From Gammaproteobacteria bacterium (GTDB taxonomy: Bacteria > Pseudomonadota > Gammaproteobacteria > Steroidobacterales > GCA-2729495): a stretch of DNA of 40,987 bases. Positions 1 through 7,539 of this stretch are shown one piece after another. A program made the position numbers and the translations under genes. The DNA is taken from positions 1 through 40,987 of the forward strand of contig JAJFJS010000136.1 in the NCBI GenBank assembly GCA_021773815.1. The letters run 5' to 3'. Within the stretch, counting starts at the first letter, position 1. The number at the start of each line of letters is the position of its first letter. The notes beneath the pieces are model-generated. The model did no database searches and had not been told where the DNA came from. It saw only the letters and a program-made list of their open reading frames with translations.

Positions 1-70
1 TTCCGAGACTGTGGCCCGCAGGGACGCGGGCCCCAAGCCCACACGGACGTGTTCACGGCGTGTCTCGGAA
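1..70. repeat. Three-hairpin palindromic element at the left edge
   Basis: The outer arms TTCCGAGAC (1-9) and GTCTCGGAA (62-70) are perfect inverted repeats. They enclose two more hairpins: GGCCCGC/GCGGGCC (13-19/26-32) and ACACG/CGTGT (41-45/48-52). Together they could fold as a cloverleaf-like structure. The minus strand is also open from an ATG at 114 to the window edge (38 codons, including RREHVRVGLGPASL), so this could instead be the 5' end of a gene cut by the window. The nested palindromes favour a dispersed repeat, but the copy number elsewhere in the genome is unknown. Confidence 0.45.
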
Positions 71-168
71 AGGTGCCGCTCCGTCATGTCGGCCCGTTCC
101 CGATCTTTACGCATGATCGATTCCAGCTTTGCTTTAGGTGAAACACCGGTGACTGGATGGGACAGCAG

Positions 169-296
169 TGGTGTCAGACACCAATTATTGGCCACCAATT
201 TTCTGGCGCTAATTTCAGCCCATCGACGCAGATCTGCAGGCAGTTCGCCTGGGTGCGACAGATGCCGCCGGCCCGGTTAATTGGTGTCTGACACCC
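169..296. repeat. REPIN-like inverted repeat pair enclosing a ferredoxin gene fragment
   Basis: TGGTGTCAGACACCAATTA at 169-187 recurs inverted, with 18 of 19 bases matching, at 278-296. Each end also contains its own small palindrome, GGTGTC-N-GACACC. Between them, 219-273 aligns without gaps to 442-496 inside the neighbouring ferredoxin gene. On the minus strand it reads [18 protein letters not shown], which is the two-cysteine cluster-binding stretch. Paired inverted palindromes are the layout of REPINs, which are mobilised by RAYT transposases; no RAYT gene is present here, so that link is inference. Confidence 0.6.
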
Positions 297-297
297 A

Positions 298-675
298 TTA
301 AGAAATCGGCAGCTTGTGGGTCGTGATGACGTACTCGGCGACCGGTTGCCCGCCGATCAGGTGCTCCTGAATGATCCGTTCGAGTACCGGCGGCGTGCAG
401 GCTCGATACCAGGTGCCTTCCGGGTAGACGACGGCGATTGGGCCATCGACGCAGATCTGCAGGCAGTTGGCCTTGGTCCGATAGATGCCGCCGGCGCCGG
501 TCAGGCGCAATTCGACCAGCCGCCTCTTCAGGTAATCCCATGACGCCAGGCCTTCGGCCTTGCCCGAGCACTTGGGTTTCGTCTGGTCGCAGCACAGGAA
601 GATATGCCGGTGAATGACCGGGATACCGAGTCGTTTGATGATGTCATCGAGTGTGTCGGGAGTTGCGTCTGTCAT
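298..675 (-). CDS. Thioredoxin-like [2Fe-2S] ferredoxin
   Basis: This is a 125-aa protein of the (2Fe-2S) ferredoxin-domain family, small soluble proteins with a thioredoxin-like fold that bind one [2Fe-2S] cluster. Candidate ligands are the Cys pair at 28/29 and Cys36 near the N-terminus, and Cys71 and Cys75 in KANCLQIC. The family-typical tail (VYPEGTWY, then [10 protein letters not shown]) is complete. I chose the ATG at 675 because it gives the compact family N-terminus and has a purine-rich GGA upstream; an in-frame ATG at 699 is possible. The gene is divergent from the cation transporter at 762. Its partner and process are unknown; electron transfer or regulation are both possible. A fragment of a second copy lies just downstream at 219-273. 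Confidence 0.85.
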   Translation of the reverse strand: MTDATPDTLDDIIKRLGIPVIHRHIFLCCDQTKPKCSGKAEGLASWDYLKRRLVELRLTGAGGIYRTKANCLQICVDGPIAVVYPEGTWYRACTPPVLERIIQEHLIGGQPVAEYVITTHKLPIS

Positions 676-761
676 CGTCGTGTCCGGTTCCGAACGCATC
701 GTATTAAACGGCCGGCAGCCATGTCCGGTTTTCCGCGTTCCAGTATGATGACCCCGATCAT

Positions 762-1664
762 ATGCAAGAAGCCTCCGAAAAAGCCATTCTCTACGCGCTG
801 CTGGCAAATATCGGCATTGCGTTTGCCAAGAGCTGGGGTGCCTGGTTCACTGGTTCGGGCAGCATGCTGGCCGAGGCGATCCATTCATATGCCGATGCCG
901 GCAACCAGATCCTGCTGTTCGTCGGTCTGGTGCAGGCGCGGCGCCCGCCGGACGAGGAGCACCCGCTCGGCTACGGCAAGATCAGCTACTTCTGGGCCTT
1001 TATCGTGGCGATCATCCTGTTCAGTCTCGGCGGGCTGTTCTCGATCTATGAAGGCATCCACAAGTTGCAGGCGCCCGAACCGCTGGAGCAGGTCTGGGTC
1101 GCGCTGGTAATCCTCGGTGTCGCGTTCGTGCTCGAAGGCGCCAGCCTGCTCGGTGCGCTCCGCCAGATCAGGACGCTGCAGGCCGGTCGGTCATTCCGTG
1201 ACTGGCTGACGGTGACGCGCAATGCCGAGCTCGTTGTCGTGCTCGGCGAAGACGTCGCGGCGGAAATCGGGCTCGCGCTCGCATTTATCTTCGTAGCCCT
1301 GGCCGGCTGGACCGGCGATACGCGTTTCGACGCGTTCGGCTCGATCTGCATCGGGATCGTGCTGATCGTCGTATCGATATTCGTTGCGATACGCATCAAG
1401 TCGCTGATTGTCGGGCGGTCCGCCGAGCCGCGGCTGCGCGCCTTGATCGAAGAAGTTATCGAGGAGGATCCGGCAATCGATTGTTTGCTCAAGACAATTA
1501 CGCTGCAGATCGGGCCGAAGATCATGCTGGCGATCAAGATCAAAATGCGCTCGAACCTGACGATCGATGAGGCCGTGGCGCATATCAACGCGCTCGAGGT
1601 GCGGCTGAAGGACCGGGTGCCGGCGCTCGGCTGGTGCTTCGTCGAGCCGGATGTCCGTGATTAG
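762..1664 (+). CDS. Cation diffusion facilitator, ZnT9/SLC30A9-like
   Basis: This 300-aa inner-membrane protein belongs to the CDF (cation efflux) family, which exchanges Zn2+ or related divalent metals for protons. The N-terminal membrane domain has several hydrophobic helices. Helix 2 carries the H-x3-D metal motif (AIHSYAD, His41 and Asp45), and HPLGYGK (67-73) follows. In helix 5 the usual HxxxD is replaced by EDVAAE (Glu163-Asp164), as in the ZnT9-like branch, so the transported ion cannot be assumed to be zinc. The C-terminal cytosolic domain (from about 215) has the alternating beta-alpha pattern of CDF dimerisation domains. The gene is divergent from the ferredoxin gene, with only 86 bp between the starts, so regulatory sites must be compact. 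Confidence 0.88.
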   Translation: MQEASEKAILYALLANIGIAFAKSWGAWFTGSGSMLAEAIHSYADAGNQILLFVGLVQARRPPDEEHPLGYGKISYFWAFIVAIILFSLGGLFSIYEGIHKLQAPEPLEQVWVALVILGVAFVLEGASLLGALRQIRTLQAGRSFRDWLTVTRNAELVVVLGEDVAAEIGLALAFIFVALAGWTGDTRFDAFGSICIGIVLIVVSIFVAIRIKSLIVGRSAEPRLRALIEEVIEEDPAIDCLLKTITLQIGPKIMLAIKIKMRSNLTIDEAVAHINALEVRLKDRVPALGWCFVEPDVRD

Positions 1665-2184
1665 GGTCTGCCTGCCGCCCGCGGACTGCTGATCGGCCGC
1701 CGGACGGCCGGGTGCCGCGCGCAGAATCGCCGGGGGCAAGGCCGGATGCCGTATTGCGGCAAAATCCCGGCAGGTGAAAAACCTTTTTAATCAATAACCT
1801 ATTAGATTCATTTTTGACATAATCCTGTATTATTACGGGTAATGTTCAAACACGCGTGTGGGGGTTGCCGACTCGTATATACTTCGGCCCTCGCGATAAA
1901 CGCTGTGACCGAGCCATCTAAAAACAGCCAAAACAAAGATGGCGAGCGACCGCAGCAAGGGTTAATAGCCCGAATTAAGACGGCCTTGAGGGGCTGTCTT
2001 CCACAATCAGAGTCAATGTCCGGCGTCCTGTTCAGTATGTGCCGAGGTCCCGTGTCGGGGAACCATTGTTCGGTAGGAATTGGTCAGGGCGCCGGACGCC
2101 CAGCCTGCCGGCACGCGGACGATTGAGATTCTGGTGGGATTGATTGCCCCGCTGGTGACCCGGCGGGTCGAGAGGCAAGACGAC
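1665..2184. other. Long intergenic stretch with hairpins, possible ncRNA
   Basis: No convincing gene was found in about 520 bp. Several hairpins are visible on the + strand: GCCATC/GATGGC (1913-1918/1938-1943), a 9-bp stem AAGACGGCC/GGCTGTCTT (1977-1985/1992-2000), and GGGCG/CGCCC near 2090. A TATACT box lies at 1878-1883 and a TTGACA at 1814-1819, but they are not correctly spaced with each other. A 94-codon ORF (1842-2126) is open here; it lacks family motifs and I do not call it. A small RNA is possible but unproven. Confidence 0.3.
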
Positions 2185-2214
2185 AGGCGGACCGGGCGTC
2201 CGCCCGGCCTGCCT
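2185..2214 (-). terminator. Strong hairpin, possible terminator of the small membrane gene
   Basis: CCGGGCG (2192-2198) pairs perfectly with CGCCCGG (2201-2207). The stem extends outward through AGGCGG/CTGCCT with one mismatch and one wobble, about 13 pairs in all. It begins 14 bp beyond the stop codon of the minus-strand small gene. There is no clear T-run after it, so Rho-independent termination is uncertain. Confidence 0.4.
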
Positions 2215-2227
2215 GCCAGATCTTCGC

Positions 2228-2338
2228 TCAGAGGCCGAGCATCGCCGGCAGCGTCGCCAAGGGGATCAACAACGCGATGACGGCGAGCACAACCTCGTCT
2301 CTGCGATCGGTACTGGGTGTATTGTTGCGTCGGAACAT
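2228..2338 (-). CDS. Small single-pass membrane protein (36 aa)
   Basis: This short ORF encodes a charged N-terminus (MFRRNNTPSTDRRDE) followed by one hydrophobic segment (VVLAVIALLIPLATLPAMLG) that reaches the C-terminus, the layout of small inner-membrane proteins. The ATG at 2338 is preceded by GGAG at suitable spacing. Upstream in-frame ATGs at 2365 and 2377 lack a good ribosome site and would give 45 or 49 aa. A strong hairpin follows the stop. It is divergent from the CpxR-like regulator, with three GTAAC boxes in the shared upstream region, which suggests control by that regulator. Function is unknown; small membrane proteins beside two-component systems often modulate the kinase, but that is inference here. 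Confidence 0.45.
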   Translation of the reverse strand: MFRRNNTPSTDRRDEVVLAVIALLIPLATLPAMLGL

Positions 2339-2422
2339 GTGCCCGGCTCCAGGTAAATTGTTCATCAAATAGTTCATGGGCAGAATAATGGGGGCGAACG
2401 GCCGCTGAATCCTTTCAGGCCG

Positions 2423-2447
2423 GTAACAGGCTGTAACATTTTGTAAC
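2423..2447. promoter_or_regulatory. Three phased GTAAC boxes, likely OmpR/CpxR-type operator
   Basis: GTAAC occurs at 2423-2427, 2433-2437 and 2443-2447, with exactly 10 bp from start to start. Direct pentamer repeats with a 10-bp period are how OmpR-family regulators bind (the CpxR box is GTAAA-N5-GTAAA). The boxes lie between the divergent small membrane gene and the regulator at 2559, so they could control both and give autoregulation. The binding protein is inferred from position. Confidence 0.6.
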
Positions 2448-2458
2448 GGCTTTATCGC

Positions 2459-2505
2459 GGTTGAATTCAGAGGTTTACAATTCGTTTTGCAACGAGAATT
2501 CAACC
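2459..2505. repeat. 10-bp perfect inverted repeat upstream of the regulator
   Basis: GGTTGAATTC (2459-2468) is repeated inverted as GAATTCAACC (2496-2505). Between them TTCGTT and AACGAG (2481-2486/2491-2496) almost pair. The dyad sits 54 bp before the regulator's start codon, so it could be an operator or a leader hairpin. Confidence 0.45.
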
Positions 2506-2558
2506 TTCGCCCAAGCGGGGCGTATTAAAAACGACTGGCCCGCGAAAAACTGTGAACC

Positions 2559-3254
2559 ATGCCAAAGATTCTGCTGATCGATGACGATGAAAAACTTGCC
2601 GGGCTGCTCGGTACGTTTTTCGAGCGGTTCGGCCTGGAGCTCATGTCGGCGCTGCGGCCGTCGGACGGCCTTGAGTTGCTGAAGGCCGAGAAACCGGACC
2701 TCGTCATCCTCGATGTCATGTTGCCCGAACAGGACGGGTTCGCGGTCTGCCGGGCGATCCGCAAGACCAGCGCCGTGCCGATTATCATGCTGACGGCGCG
2801 CGGCGAGGTCACCGACCGGATCGTCGGGCTCGAGATCGGCGCCGATGACTACCTGCCCAAGCCCTTTGAGCCGCGTGAACTGGTGGCGCGCATCCAGAAT
2901 GTGCTGCGCCGGGCGGTGTCGGCGGAGCCCGACGGCGACGAGCTGCGATTCAGGGACTTGACGCTGGACAGCGAGCGACGAACCGTCGAACTGGATGGCA
3001 GCCCGCTGGAGCTAACGACGATGGAGTTCGAGCTGCTGGCGCTGTTCGCGCGCAACCCGGGCAAGCCATTGACGCGCGATGAGATCCTGAACGGGTTGCG
3101 CGGTATCGATGCGCAGATCTTCTCGCGCTCCGTCGATATTCTCGTCAGCCGGCTGCGCCAGAAGCTGAACGATACGGCCAAACAACCGCGGTTTATCAAG
3201 ACGGTCTGGGGCCGCGGGTACACGTTCGTCGCCGAGGAGGCGGAAGCCGAATGA
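2559..3254 (+). CDS. OmpR-family response regulator, CpxR/RstA-like
   Basis: This 231-aa DNA-binding response regulator has a receiver domain (1-115) with acidic residues Asp8-Asp10, phospho-acceptor Asp52 in VILDVMLP, Thr79 in MLTA, and Lys101 in LPKPFEP. The C-terminal winged-helix domain (about 130-225) contains SRSVDILVSRLRQKL, the typical recognition helix region, and ends in KTVWGRGYTF. It is the likely partner of the histidine kinase at 3251, whose ATG overlaps this stop codon by 4 bp, indicating translational coupling. Three phased GTAAC boxes upstream suggest autoregulation. CpxR or RstA is the closest type I recognise; the stimulus is not evident. No CpxP/Spy gene is next to it. Confidence 0.92.
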   Translation: MPKILLIDDDEKLAGLLGTFFERFGLELMSALRPSDGLELLKAEKPDLVILDVMLPEQDGFAVCRAIRKTSAVPIIMLTARGEVTDRIVGLEIGADDYLPKPFEPRELVARIQNVLRRAVSAEPDGDELRFRDLTLDSERRTVELDGSPLELTTMEFELLALFARNPGKPLTRDEILNGLRGIDAQIFSRSVDILVSRLRQKLNDTAKQPRFIKTVWGRGYTFVAEEAEAE

Positions 3255-4636
3255 TTCGCAAGGTGTTTCACCGTATCGCGCACTCGCTGTCGGCGCGTCT
3301 GCTCGGGATCTTCCTGCTGACCTCGCTGGTCTATGCGTTTTCGGCGCGTTTCGCCGTGGAACTGGTGCTGGATCGTGACTACCTGCGCGAGGTAGTGGGT
3401 TCTCATGTCGCGCTGCACACGACTTATCTGCTGCAGGATATCGGCCTGCCGCCGAGTATCGATCGCGCCGCGGAGATCGCGGCCAGCAACCCGCTCGATA
3501 TCCGCATCATCGGCCCCTATGTCGACTGGGCATCGGATCCGGCGTTTCCCGATCTTCGCGATGTCGAATTCGCGCAGAGCAGTTATTTCGACTACGTCGA
3601 GCGGGATGTCTTCGAGACGCCCGACGGCCGTGATGTCTTGAGTGCGATGGGGTTTGCCCGGTACCAGGGCCATTCGTACGTTCGTATCGAGCTCGCTGAC
3701 TACGAGATATTGCTCGCGTCGCCGAAAGTGTCCGTGCATCCGGGGTCGGATATGACCCCGCCGGTGCTCATCGGCCTGGTGTCGATCCTGGTGTTGTCGG
3801 CGTGTTTTTTCGCGGTGTCGTGGCTGATCCGGCCGATCAACTGGATCAAGGACGGCGCCCAGCAGATCGGCCAGGGTGACCTGGACTACCGTATACCGGT
3901 GCGACGAACCGACGACCTCGGTAGCCTGACGGTCGAGATCAACCGCATGGCCGACGACGTGCAGGGCATGCTTGAGGCCAAGCGGCAGATGCTGCTGGCG
4001 ATCAGCCACGAGCTGCGTTCGCCGTTGACGCGCACCAAGGTGGCGCTCGAGTTTCTCGATGATGACGCGACGAAACAGAGCATCCTCGATGACGTCGTCG
4101 AGATGGAAAACCTGATCACCGACCTGCTCGAGAGCGAGCGGCTGAATACTCGTCATTCGAAGTTGCAGATCTCGTCGGTCAACGTCGTCCGGCTGATCGA
4201 CGACCTGGTGCGCAATGATTTTCAGGATCAGCGTCCGCGCATCGATGTGCGGATGCCGGCCCAGCCGGTCGCCATGGACATCGACGAGACCCGGATACGG
4301 CTACTGGTCAAAAATCTTCTCGATAACGCGCTGTGCTATACGCCGGTCGATGGTGACCGGATCGTCGTGCAACTCGATACGGCACCGGACTCGGTTGCGA
4401 TCACGGTGGCCGATCACGGCCCGGGCATGTCGCCGGCCGAGGTTGAGCGCGCGACCGAGCCGTTCTACCGCGCAGACCCGGCCCGTTGCAGGGATACCGG
4501 CGGCTTCGGCCTCGGCCTGTACCTGTGTCGCCGGATCGCCGAGGCGCACGGCGGGACATTGCGGCTCGACAGCGAAGCCGGGGTCGGGACCTGCGTTACG
4601 TTGATGCTGCCGCGGAGCGCCGGCGCCGCCGCCTGA
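3251..4636 (+). CDS. Membrane sensor histidine kinase
   Basis: This 461-aa kinase partners the regulator just upstream. A first membrane helix (about 15-38), a periplasmic sensor region of roughly 130 residues and a second helix (about 171-193) precede a HAMP linker (WLIRPINWIKDGA onward). The dimerisation/phosphotransfer region has His253 in ISHELRSPLTR. The ATPase domain shows the N box (KNLLDNALCYTP, Asn355/Asn359), the G1 box DHGPG (388-392), the F box (FYRAD) and the G2 box GGFGLGLYL (417-425). All catalytic motifs are present, so it should be active. The periplasmic domain is rich in acidic and aromatic residues but I recognise no named fold. It overlaps the regulator by 4 bp and is followed after 6 bp by the HAD lipoprotein, so the three probably form one operon. 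Confidence 0.92.
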   Translation: MIRKVFHRIAHSLSARLLGIFLLTSLVYAFSARFAVELVLDRDYLREVVGSHVALHTTYLLQDIGLPPSIDRAAEIAASNPLDIRIIGPYVDWASDPAFPDLRDVEFAQSSYFDYVERDVFETPDGRDVLSAMGFARYQGHSYVRIELADYEILLASPKVSVHPGSDMTPPVLIGLVSILVLSACFFAVSWLIRPINWIKDGAQQIGQGDLDYRIPVRRTDDLGSLTVEINRMADDVQGMLEAKRQMLLAISHELRSPLTRTKVALEFLDDDATKQSILDDVVEMENLITDLLESERLNTRHSKLQISSVNVVRLIDDLVRNDFQDQRPRIDVRMPAQPVAMDIDETRIRLLVKNLLDNALCYTPVDGDRIVVQLDTAPDSVAITVADHGPGMSPAEVERATEPFYRADPARCRDTGGFGLGLYLCRRIAEAHGGTLRLDSEAGVGTCVTLMLPRSAGAAA

Positions 4637-4642
4637 CCGACC

Positions 4643-5653
4643 ATGATGTTGCGTCATCGCATTGCTACGGTGCATGGATTGTTGTGGCCCTGCGTGCTGG
4701 CGGTCTGTCTTGCCGGTTGCGCTGCGCGGTACACGGCACCGGTTGCCGACCCGCTACCGTCGTGGCAGGACGGTGCGGCCAAGGCCCGTATTGTCGACTT
4801 CGTCCGCCGCGTGACGGACCGCGAGGGTGCGGACTTCGTCGCCGAACCCGAGCGGGTGGCGGTCTTCGACCATGACGGCACCCTGATCGTCGAACGCCCG
4901 ACGCTGGTGCAATTCGAGTTCCTGTATCAGCGCATCCGGGACCTGGCGCCGGCCCATCCGGAATGGGCCGGGACGCAGCCTTTCCAGGCGGTGCTCGCAG
5001 ATGACCGCACCGGGTTGGCAGCGATGGACTACCGGCAACGGGGCGCGCTGATCGACGTCGGGCAGGGCAACCAGTTCCAGTCGGATTTTGATGAGGCCGT
5101 CACGCAGTTTCTGGCGACCGCCAGGCATAGCCGTTTCGATGCGCGCTATGTGGACCTGACCTATACGCCGATGATCGAATTGCTACGCTATCTCGAGGCG
5201 CATAACTTTCGTGTGTACATTGTGTCGGGTGGCGGGATCGACTTCATCCGCACAATATCCGAAGGCGTGTATGCGTTGCCGCGTGAGCGGGTCATCGGCT
5301 CGAGCACAAAGTCCGAGCTGCGCGAACGCGATGGTCGCGTGGCCGTATACCGCAAGACGGGTTTTCGCTCGCTGAATGCGGGTCCCTTCAAGCCTCTGAA
5401 TATCTGGCTGCATGTCGGGCGCCGACCGATACTCGCCGTCGGCAACTCCGACGGGGATCTGGACATGCTGCGCTTTACGGCGCTCGGACAAGAACCGTCG
5501 CTCGCCGTGTTGCTGCAACACGATGATGCTGCCCGCGAGTTCGCCTATGCGGATGACGGCGCGCGCGTTCGCGAGGCAGCCGAGCGTTACGGATGGCTTT
5601 TGGTCAGCATGCGGGACGACTTTCGGCGCGTGTTCGGTCCGATCGCCGATTGA
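4643..5653 (+). CDS. HAD-superfamily phosphatase, predicted lipoprotein
   Basis: This 336-aa protein starts with a signal peptide and the lipobox LAGC (23-26), so Cys26 should be lipid-modified and the protein exported. The HAD core is complete: motif I DHDGT (76-80) with nucleophile Asp76, motif II VSGGG (near 196), a conserved lysine region (YRKTGF), and motif IV GNSDGDLDM (about 266-274). This arrangement resembles phosphoserine-phosphatase-like HAD enzymes, so a phosphomonoesterase acting on small molecules in the periplasm is likely; the substrate is unknown. It begins 6 bp after the histidine kinase, suggesting co-expression and perhaps membership of the envelope-stress regulon. The ATG at 4646 is an equally good start. 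Confidence 0.85.
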   Translation: MMLRHRIATVHGLLWPCVLAVCLAGCAARYTAPVADPLPSWQDGAAKARIVDFVRRVTDREGADFVAEPERVAVFDHDGTLIVERPTLVQFEFLYQRIRDLAPAHPEWAGTQPFQAVLADDRTGLAAMDYRQRGALIDVGQGNQFQSDFDEAVTQFLATARHSRFDARYVDLTYTPMIELLRYLEAHNFRVYIVSGGGIDFIRTISEGVYALPRERVIGSSTKSELRERDGRVAVYRKTGFRSLNAGPFKPLNIWLHVGRRPILAVGNSDGDLDMLRFTALGQEPSLAVLLQHDDAAREFAYADDGARVREAAERYGWLLVSMRDDFRRVFGPIAD

Positions 5654-5680
5654 GCCGCGTGTGCGGCACTATTGTTTTTG
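5654..5680 (+). terminator. Short hairpin with T-rich tail after the HAD gene
   Basis: GCCGC (5654-5658) and GCGGC (5663-5667) flank a GTGT loop, starting right at the stop codon of the HAD gene, and ATTGTTTTT follows. It may end the two-component operon. The stem has only 5 bp, and it overlaps the 3' end of the convergent minus-strand gene. Confidence 0.45.
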
Positions 5681-5956
5681 GGTATCGGGCCGGTTGCGGA
5701 AGTAAGCCAGCGACAATCGCAGGGACTCGGCGATCCGGTAGGCATCCCCGGAGCGCAATCGCCAGTCGTTCCATTGCCCGGTGCCGGGGCGGGCGAGGCG
5801 CAGAGCCTGATCGCAGCGCTCCCGGAAGGCCTGTTCCTGGAAGCGATATTCCCGGTCGCTGCGGCCGTGAGACCGGCCCAGGCAGGCTTCGACCTCGGCG
5901 ATCAGGGCCGCAATCTCGGATCGGAACTCTGCAGTGGGCTCGTTGTCTGTCGTCAT
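5669..5956 (-). CDS. Hypothetical protein, 95 aa, charged helical
   Basis: I do not recognise this small protein. It is rich in Arg, Glu and Ala, with an N-terminal helix-like stretch (FRSEIAALIAEVEACLG), a middle rich in Arg/Glu/Gln, and a C-terminal Arg- and aromatic-rich segment. There is no signal peptide or membrane segment. The ATG at 5956 was chosen because the reading frame upstream of it overlaps the ferredoxin gene on the other strand. It is convergent with the HAD gene, 15 bp apart, and divergent from the ferredoxin at 6140. Amino-acid composition looks coding, but this remains a hypothetical gene. Confidence 0.55.
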   Translation of the reverse strand: MTTDNEPTAEFRSEIAALIAEVEACLGRSHGRSDREYRFQEQAFRERCDQALRLARPGTGQWNDWRLRSGDAYRIAESLRLSLAYFRNRPDTQKQ

Positions 5957-6074
5957 CTGACGCCGGTTGTACGGTGGTATGAACGGATCATCGCGGTCTT
6001 TTTGCCGGCCGTCGTTGATCCGGTTCACAATGCCGTCTGGCGGCGTCGGCACTGGGCGTGCGCGTTTCTCACAA

Positions 6075-6103
6075 TTAGAAATCGCGGGCCGCTGTGGTAT
6101 AGT
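6075..6103 (+). promoter_or_regulatory. Sigma70-type promoter of the ferredoxin gene
   Basis: A TTAGAA -35 box (6075-6080) and a TATAGT -10 box (6098-6103) are separated by 17 bp. Transcription would begin about 30 bp before the ferredoxin start codon at 6140. Confidence 0.6.
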
Positions 6104-6139
6104 CCGCGCCGTTTTCCGATCGAGAATTTGGGCATCGAA

Positions 6140-6460
6140 ATGGCGACGATTAAGGTAACGGACAGGGAAGGGGGCAAGCACGTCCTCGAGATAGCTAACG
6201 GCCTGAGCATCATGGAGCCGCTCCGCGAGATCGACAACGGTATCGAGGCGCTGTGCGGCGGCATGTGTTCCTGCGCGACCTGCCATGTCTATGTAGATGC
6301 CGAATGGCGCGACAAGATTCAGGGCGTCACCGATGACGAACTCGATCTGCTCGAAGACACGGAGTGCTTCAAGAGTGAGGGCAGTTCCAGACTGGCCTGC
6401 CAGATCGTCATGTCCGATGAACTCGATGGCCTGGTTCTGACGGTCGCGCCGGAAGAATAA
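6140..6460 (+). CDS. Adrenodoxin/putidaredoxin-type [2Fe-2S] ferredoxin
   Basis: This 106-aa electron carrier has the cluster ligands Cys39-x5-Cys45-x2-Cys48 in a LCGGMCSCATC stretch and the distal Cys87 in RLACQ, the adrenodoxin-type spacing. An extra Cys43 lies between the first two ligands. These proteins pass single electrons, usually from a NAD(P)H-ferredoxin reductase to a cytochrome P450 or another oxygenase; neither partner is in this window. The acidic helix DDELDLLED (65-73) matches the partner-docking helix of the family. The start is fixed by family length and by a well-spaced promoter at 6075-6103. It stands alone as a monocistronic gene. Confidence 0.92.
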   Translation: MATIKVTDREGGKHVLEIANGLSIMEPLREIDNGIEALCGGMCSCATCHVYVDAEWRDKIQGVTDDELDLLEDTECFKSEGSSRLACQIVMSDELDGLVLTVAPEE

Positions 6461-6584
6461 GCGCGGCGACTGCCTCCGGTTTGCCATAAGCGGGACGCTG
6501 CCTGTAAACACCACCCGGTTCACATTTCGGTGAACGCAATCGTGTTCTCGTACGCAACGGGTTGTTGTTTACGGGAGCTTTTCG

Positions 6585-7406
6585 ATGGGCTCAGCCATCT
6601 CACGGGCCGGCGGTCGGCGCGCTATTTTTTTCGTTGTCTGTGCCTGTCTCGTGGCCGGATCGGCATCGGCAGCAGGCGAGTTCGACTGGGATCGTTTTTC
6701 TGTGACGGTCAGCGGCTACAGGCCGTCGGTCGATACGCAGATCCGGCTCGATTCGACGAGTCAAGCAGCCGGCACCGATCTGGACCTGGAGCAGGATCTG
6801 CAGCTCGATGATTCGGAGCTGCTGACTCAGTACTTCGCGAGTCTTCGCATCAGTTCGCAGATCTCACTCGAGGGCAGCTATTTCGAGCTCGGTCGGGCCG
6901 CGCAATCCCGCCTGACCGGCAGCATCCTGTTCGGCAACACGCAGTTCCCCATCAATCTCGATGTGGCCACGGCTTTTGAAGCCGATGTGGCGATGCTGAG
7001 CATGCGCTGGGCGCTGCTGCAATCCGACCGGATGGAACTGGCGGCCTCCGGCGGCGCCTATTGGATGTCGCTGAAAGCCGGCATACAGTCGGACGGGGCG
7101 GGCCTGGATGAACTGGCCGAGGCTGATTCCGCGTTGCCGATGGCCGGCCTGTCGTTCGCGATGAACCTGACCCGTAACCTGCAGCTGACGCTGAACGGCG
7201 ACTATCTGCCCGTCGACTACGATGAATTCGACGGCAGTATCGCCAGCTACCGTGCCGGGCTGCGGTACCGATTGCTGGACAACATGGGCATCGGCATTGG
7301 CTACGACATGCTGGATGTGGACATCGATTCGACAAGCTCGAGTTTTTCCGGTTTCGTAAAATACCGCCAGCAGGGGCCGAAAGCGTTCCTGTCACTGCGT
7401 TTCTGA
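6585..7406 (+). CDS. Outer-membrane beta-barrel protein
   Basis: This 273-aa protein has a clear signal peptide (hydrophobic stretch about 12-27, cleavage after SASA near residue 29). The mature part alternates polar and hydrophobic residues in many short strands (for example SLEGSYFELG, LQLTLNGDYLP, AGLRYRLLDNMGIGIGYDML) and ends in a terminal Phe (FLSLRF), the usual BAM recognition signal. Size and strand pattern suggest an 8- to 12-strand barrel of the OmpW/OmpA-like sort, but I cannot assign a family. Acidic stretches such as DLDLEQDLQLDD could be surface loops. No neighbour explains its role. Confidence 0.75.
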   Translation: MGSAISRAGGRRAIFFVVCACLVAGSASAAGEFDWDRFSVTVSGYRPSVDTQIRLDSTSQAAGTDLDLEQDLQLDDSELLTQYFASLRISSQISLEGSYFELGRAAQSRLTGSILFGNTQFPINLDVATAFEADVAMLSMRWALLQSDRMELAASGGAYWMSLKAGIQSDGAGLDELAEADSALPMAGLSFAMNLTRNLQLTLNGDYLPVDYDEFDGSIASYRAGLRYRLLDNMGIGIGYDMLDVDIDSTSSSFSGFVKYRQQGPKAFLSLRF

Positions 7407-7463
7407 CCGGCCCCCAAGCATGGATTTTTGGTGTCCGCGGGGTGTACACTCGCGCCCTCGCGT

Positions 7464-7539
<76 letters not shown>

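Noticed and set aside
1842-2126. 94-codon + strand ORF in the first intergenic region
   Set aside because: No ribosome site, no family motif and irregular composition; the hairpins in the same stretch fit better with non-coding DNA.
2849-4156. 435-codon open frame on the minus strand across the regulator and kinase
   Set aside because: It is fully antisense to two genes with complete family motifs, and its translation is His/Arg/Gln-rich without any domain, a typical shadow in GC-rich DNA.
5957-6523. N-terminal extension of the 95-aa minus-strand gene
   Set aside because: It runs antisense through the adrenodoxin-type ferredoxin gene and its promoter, so the ATG at 5956 is the realistic start.
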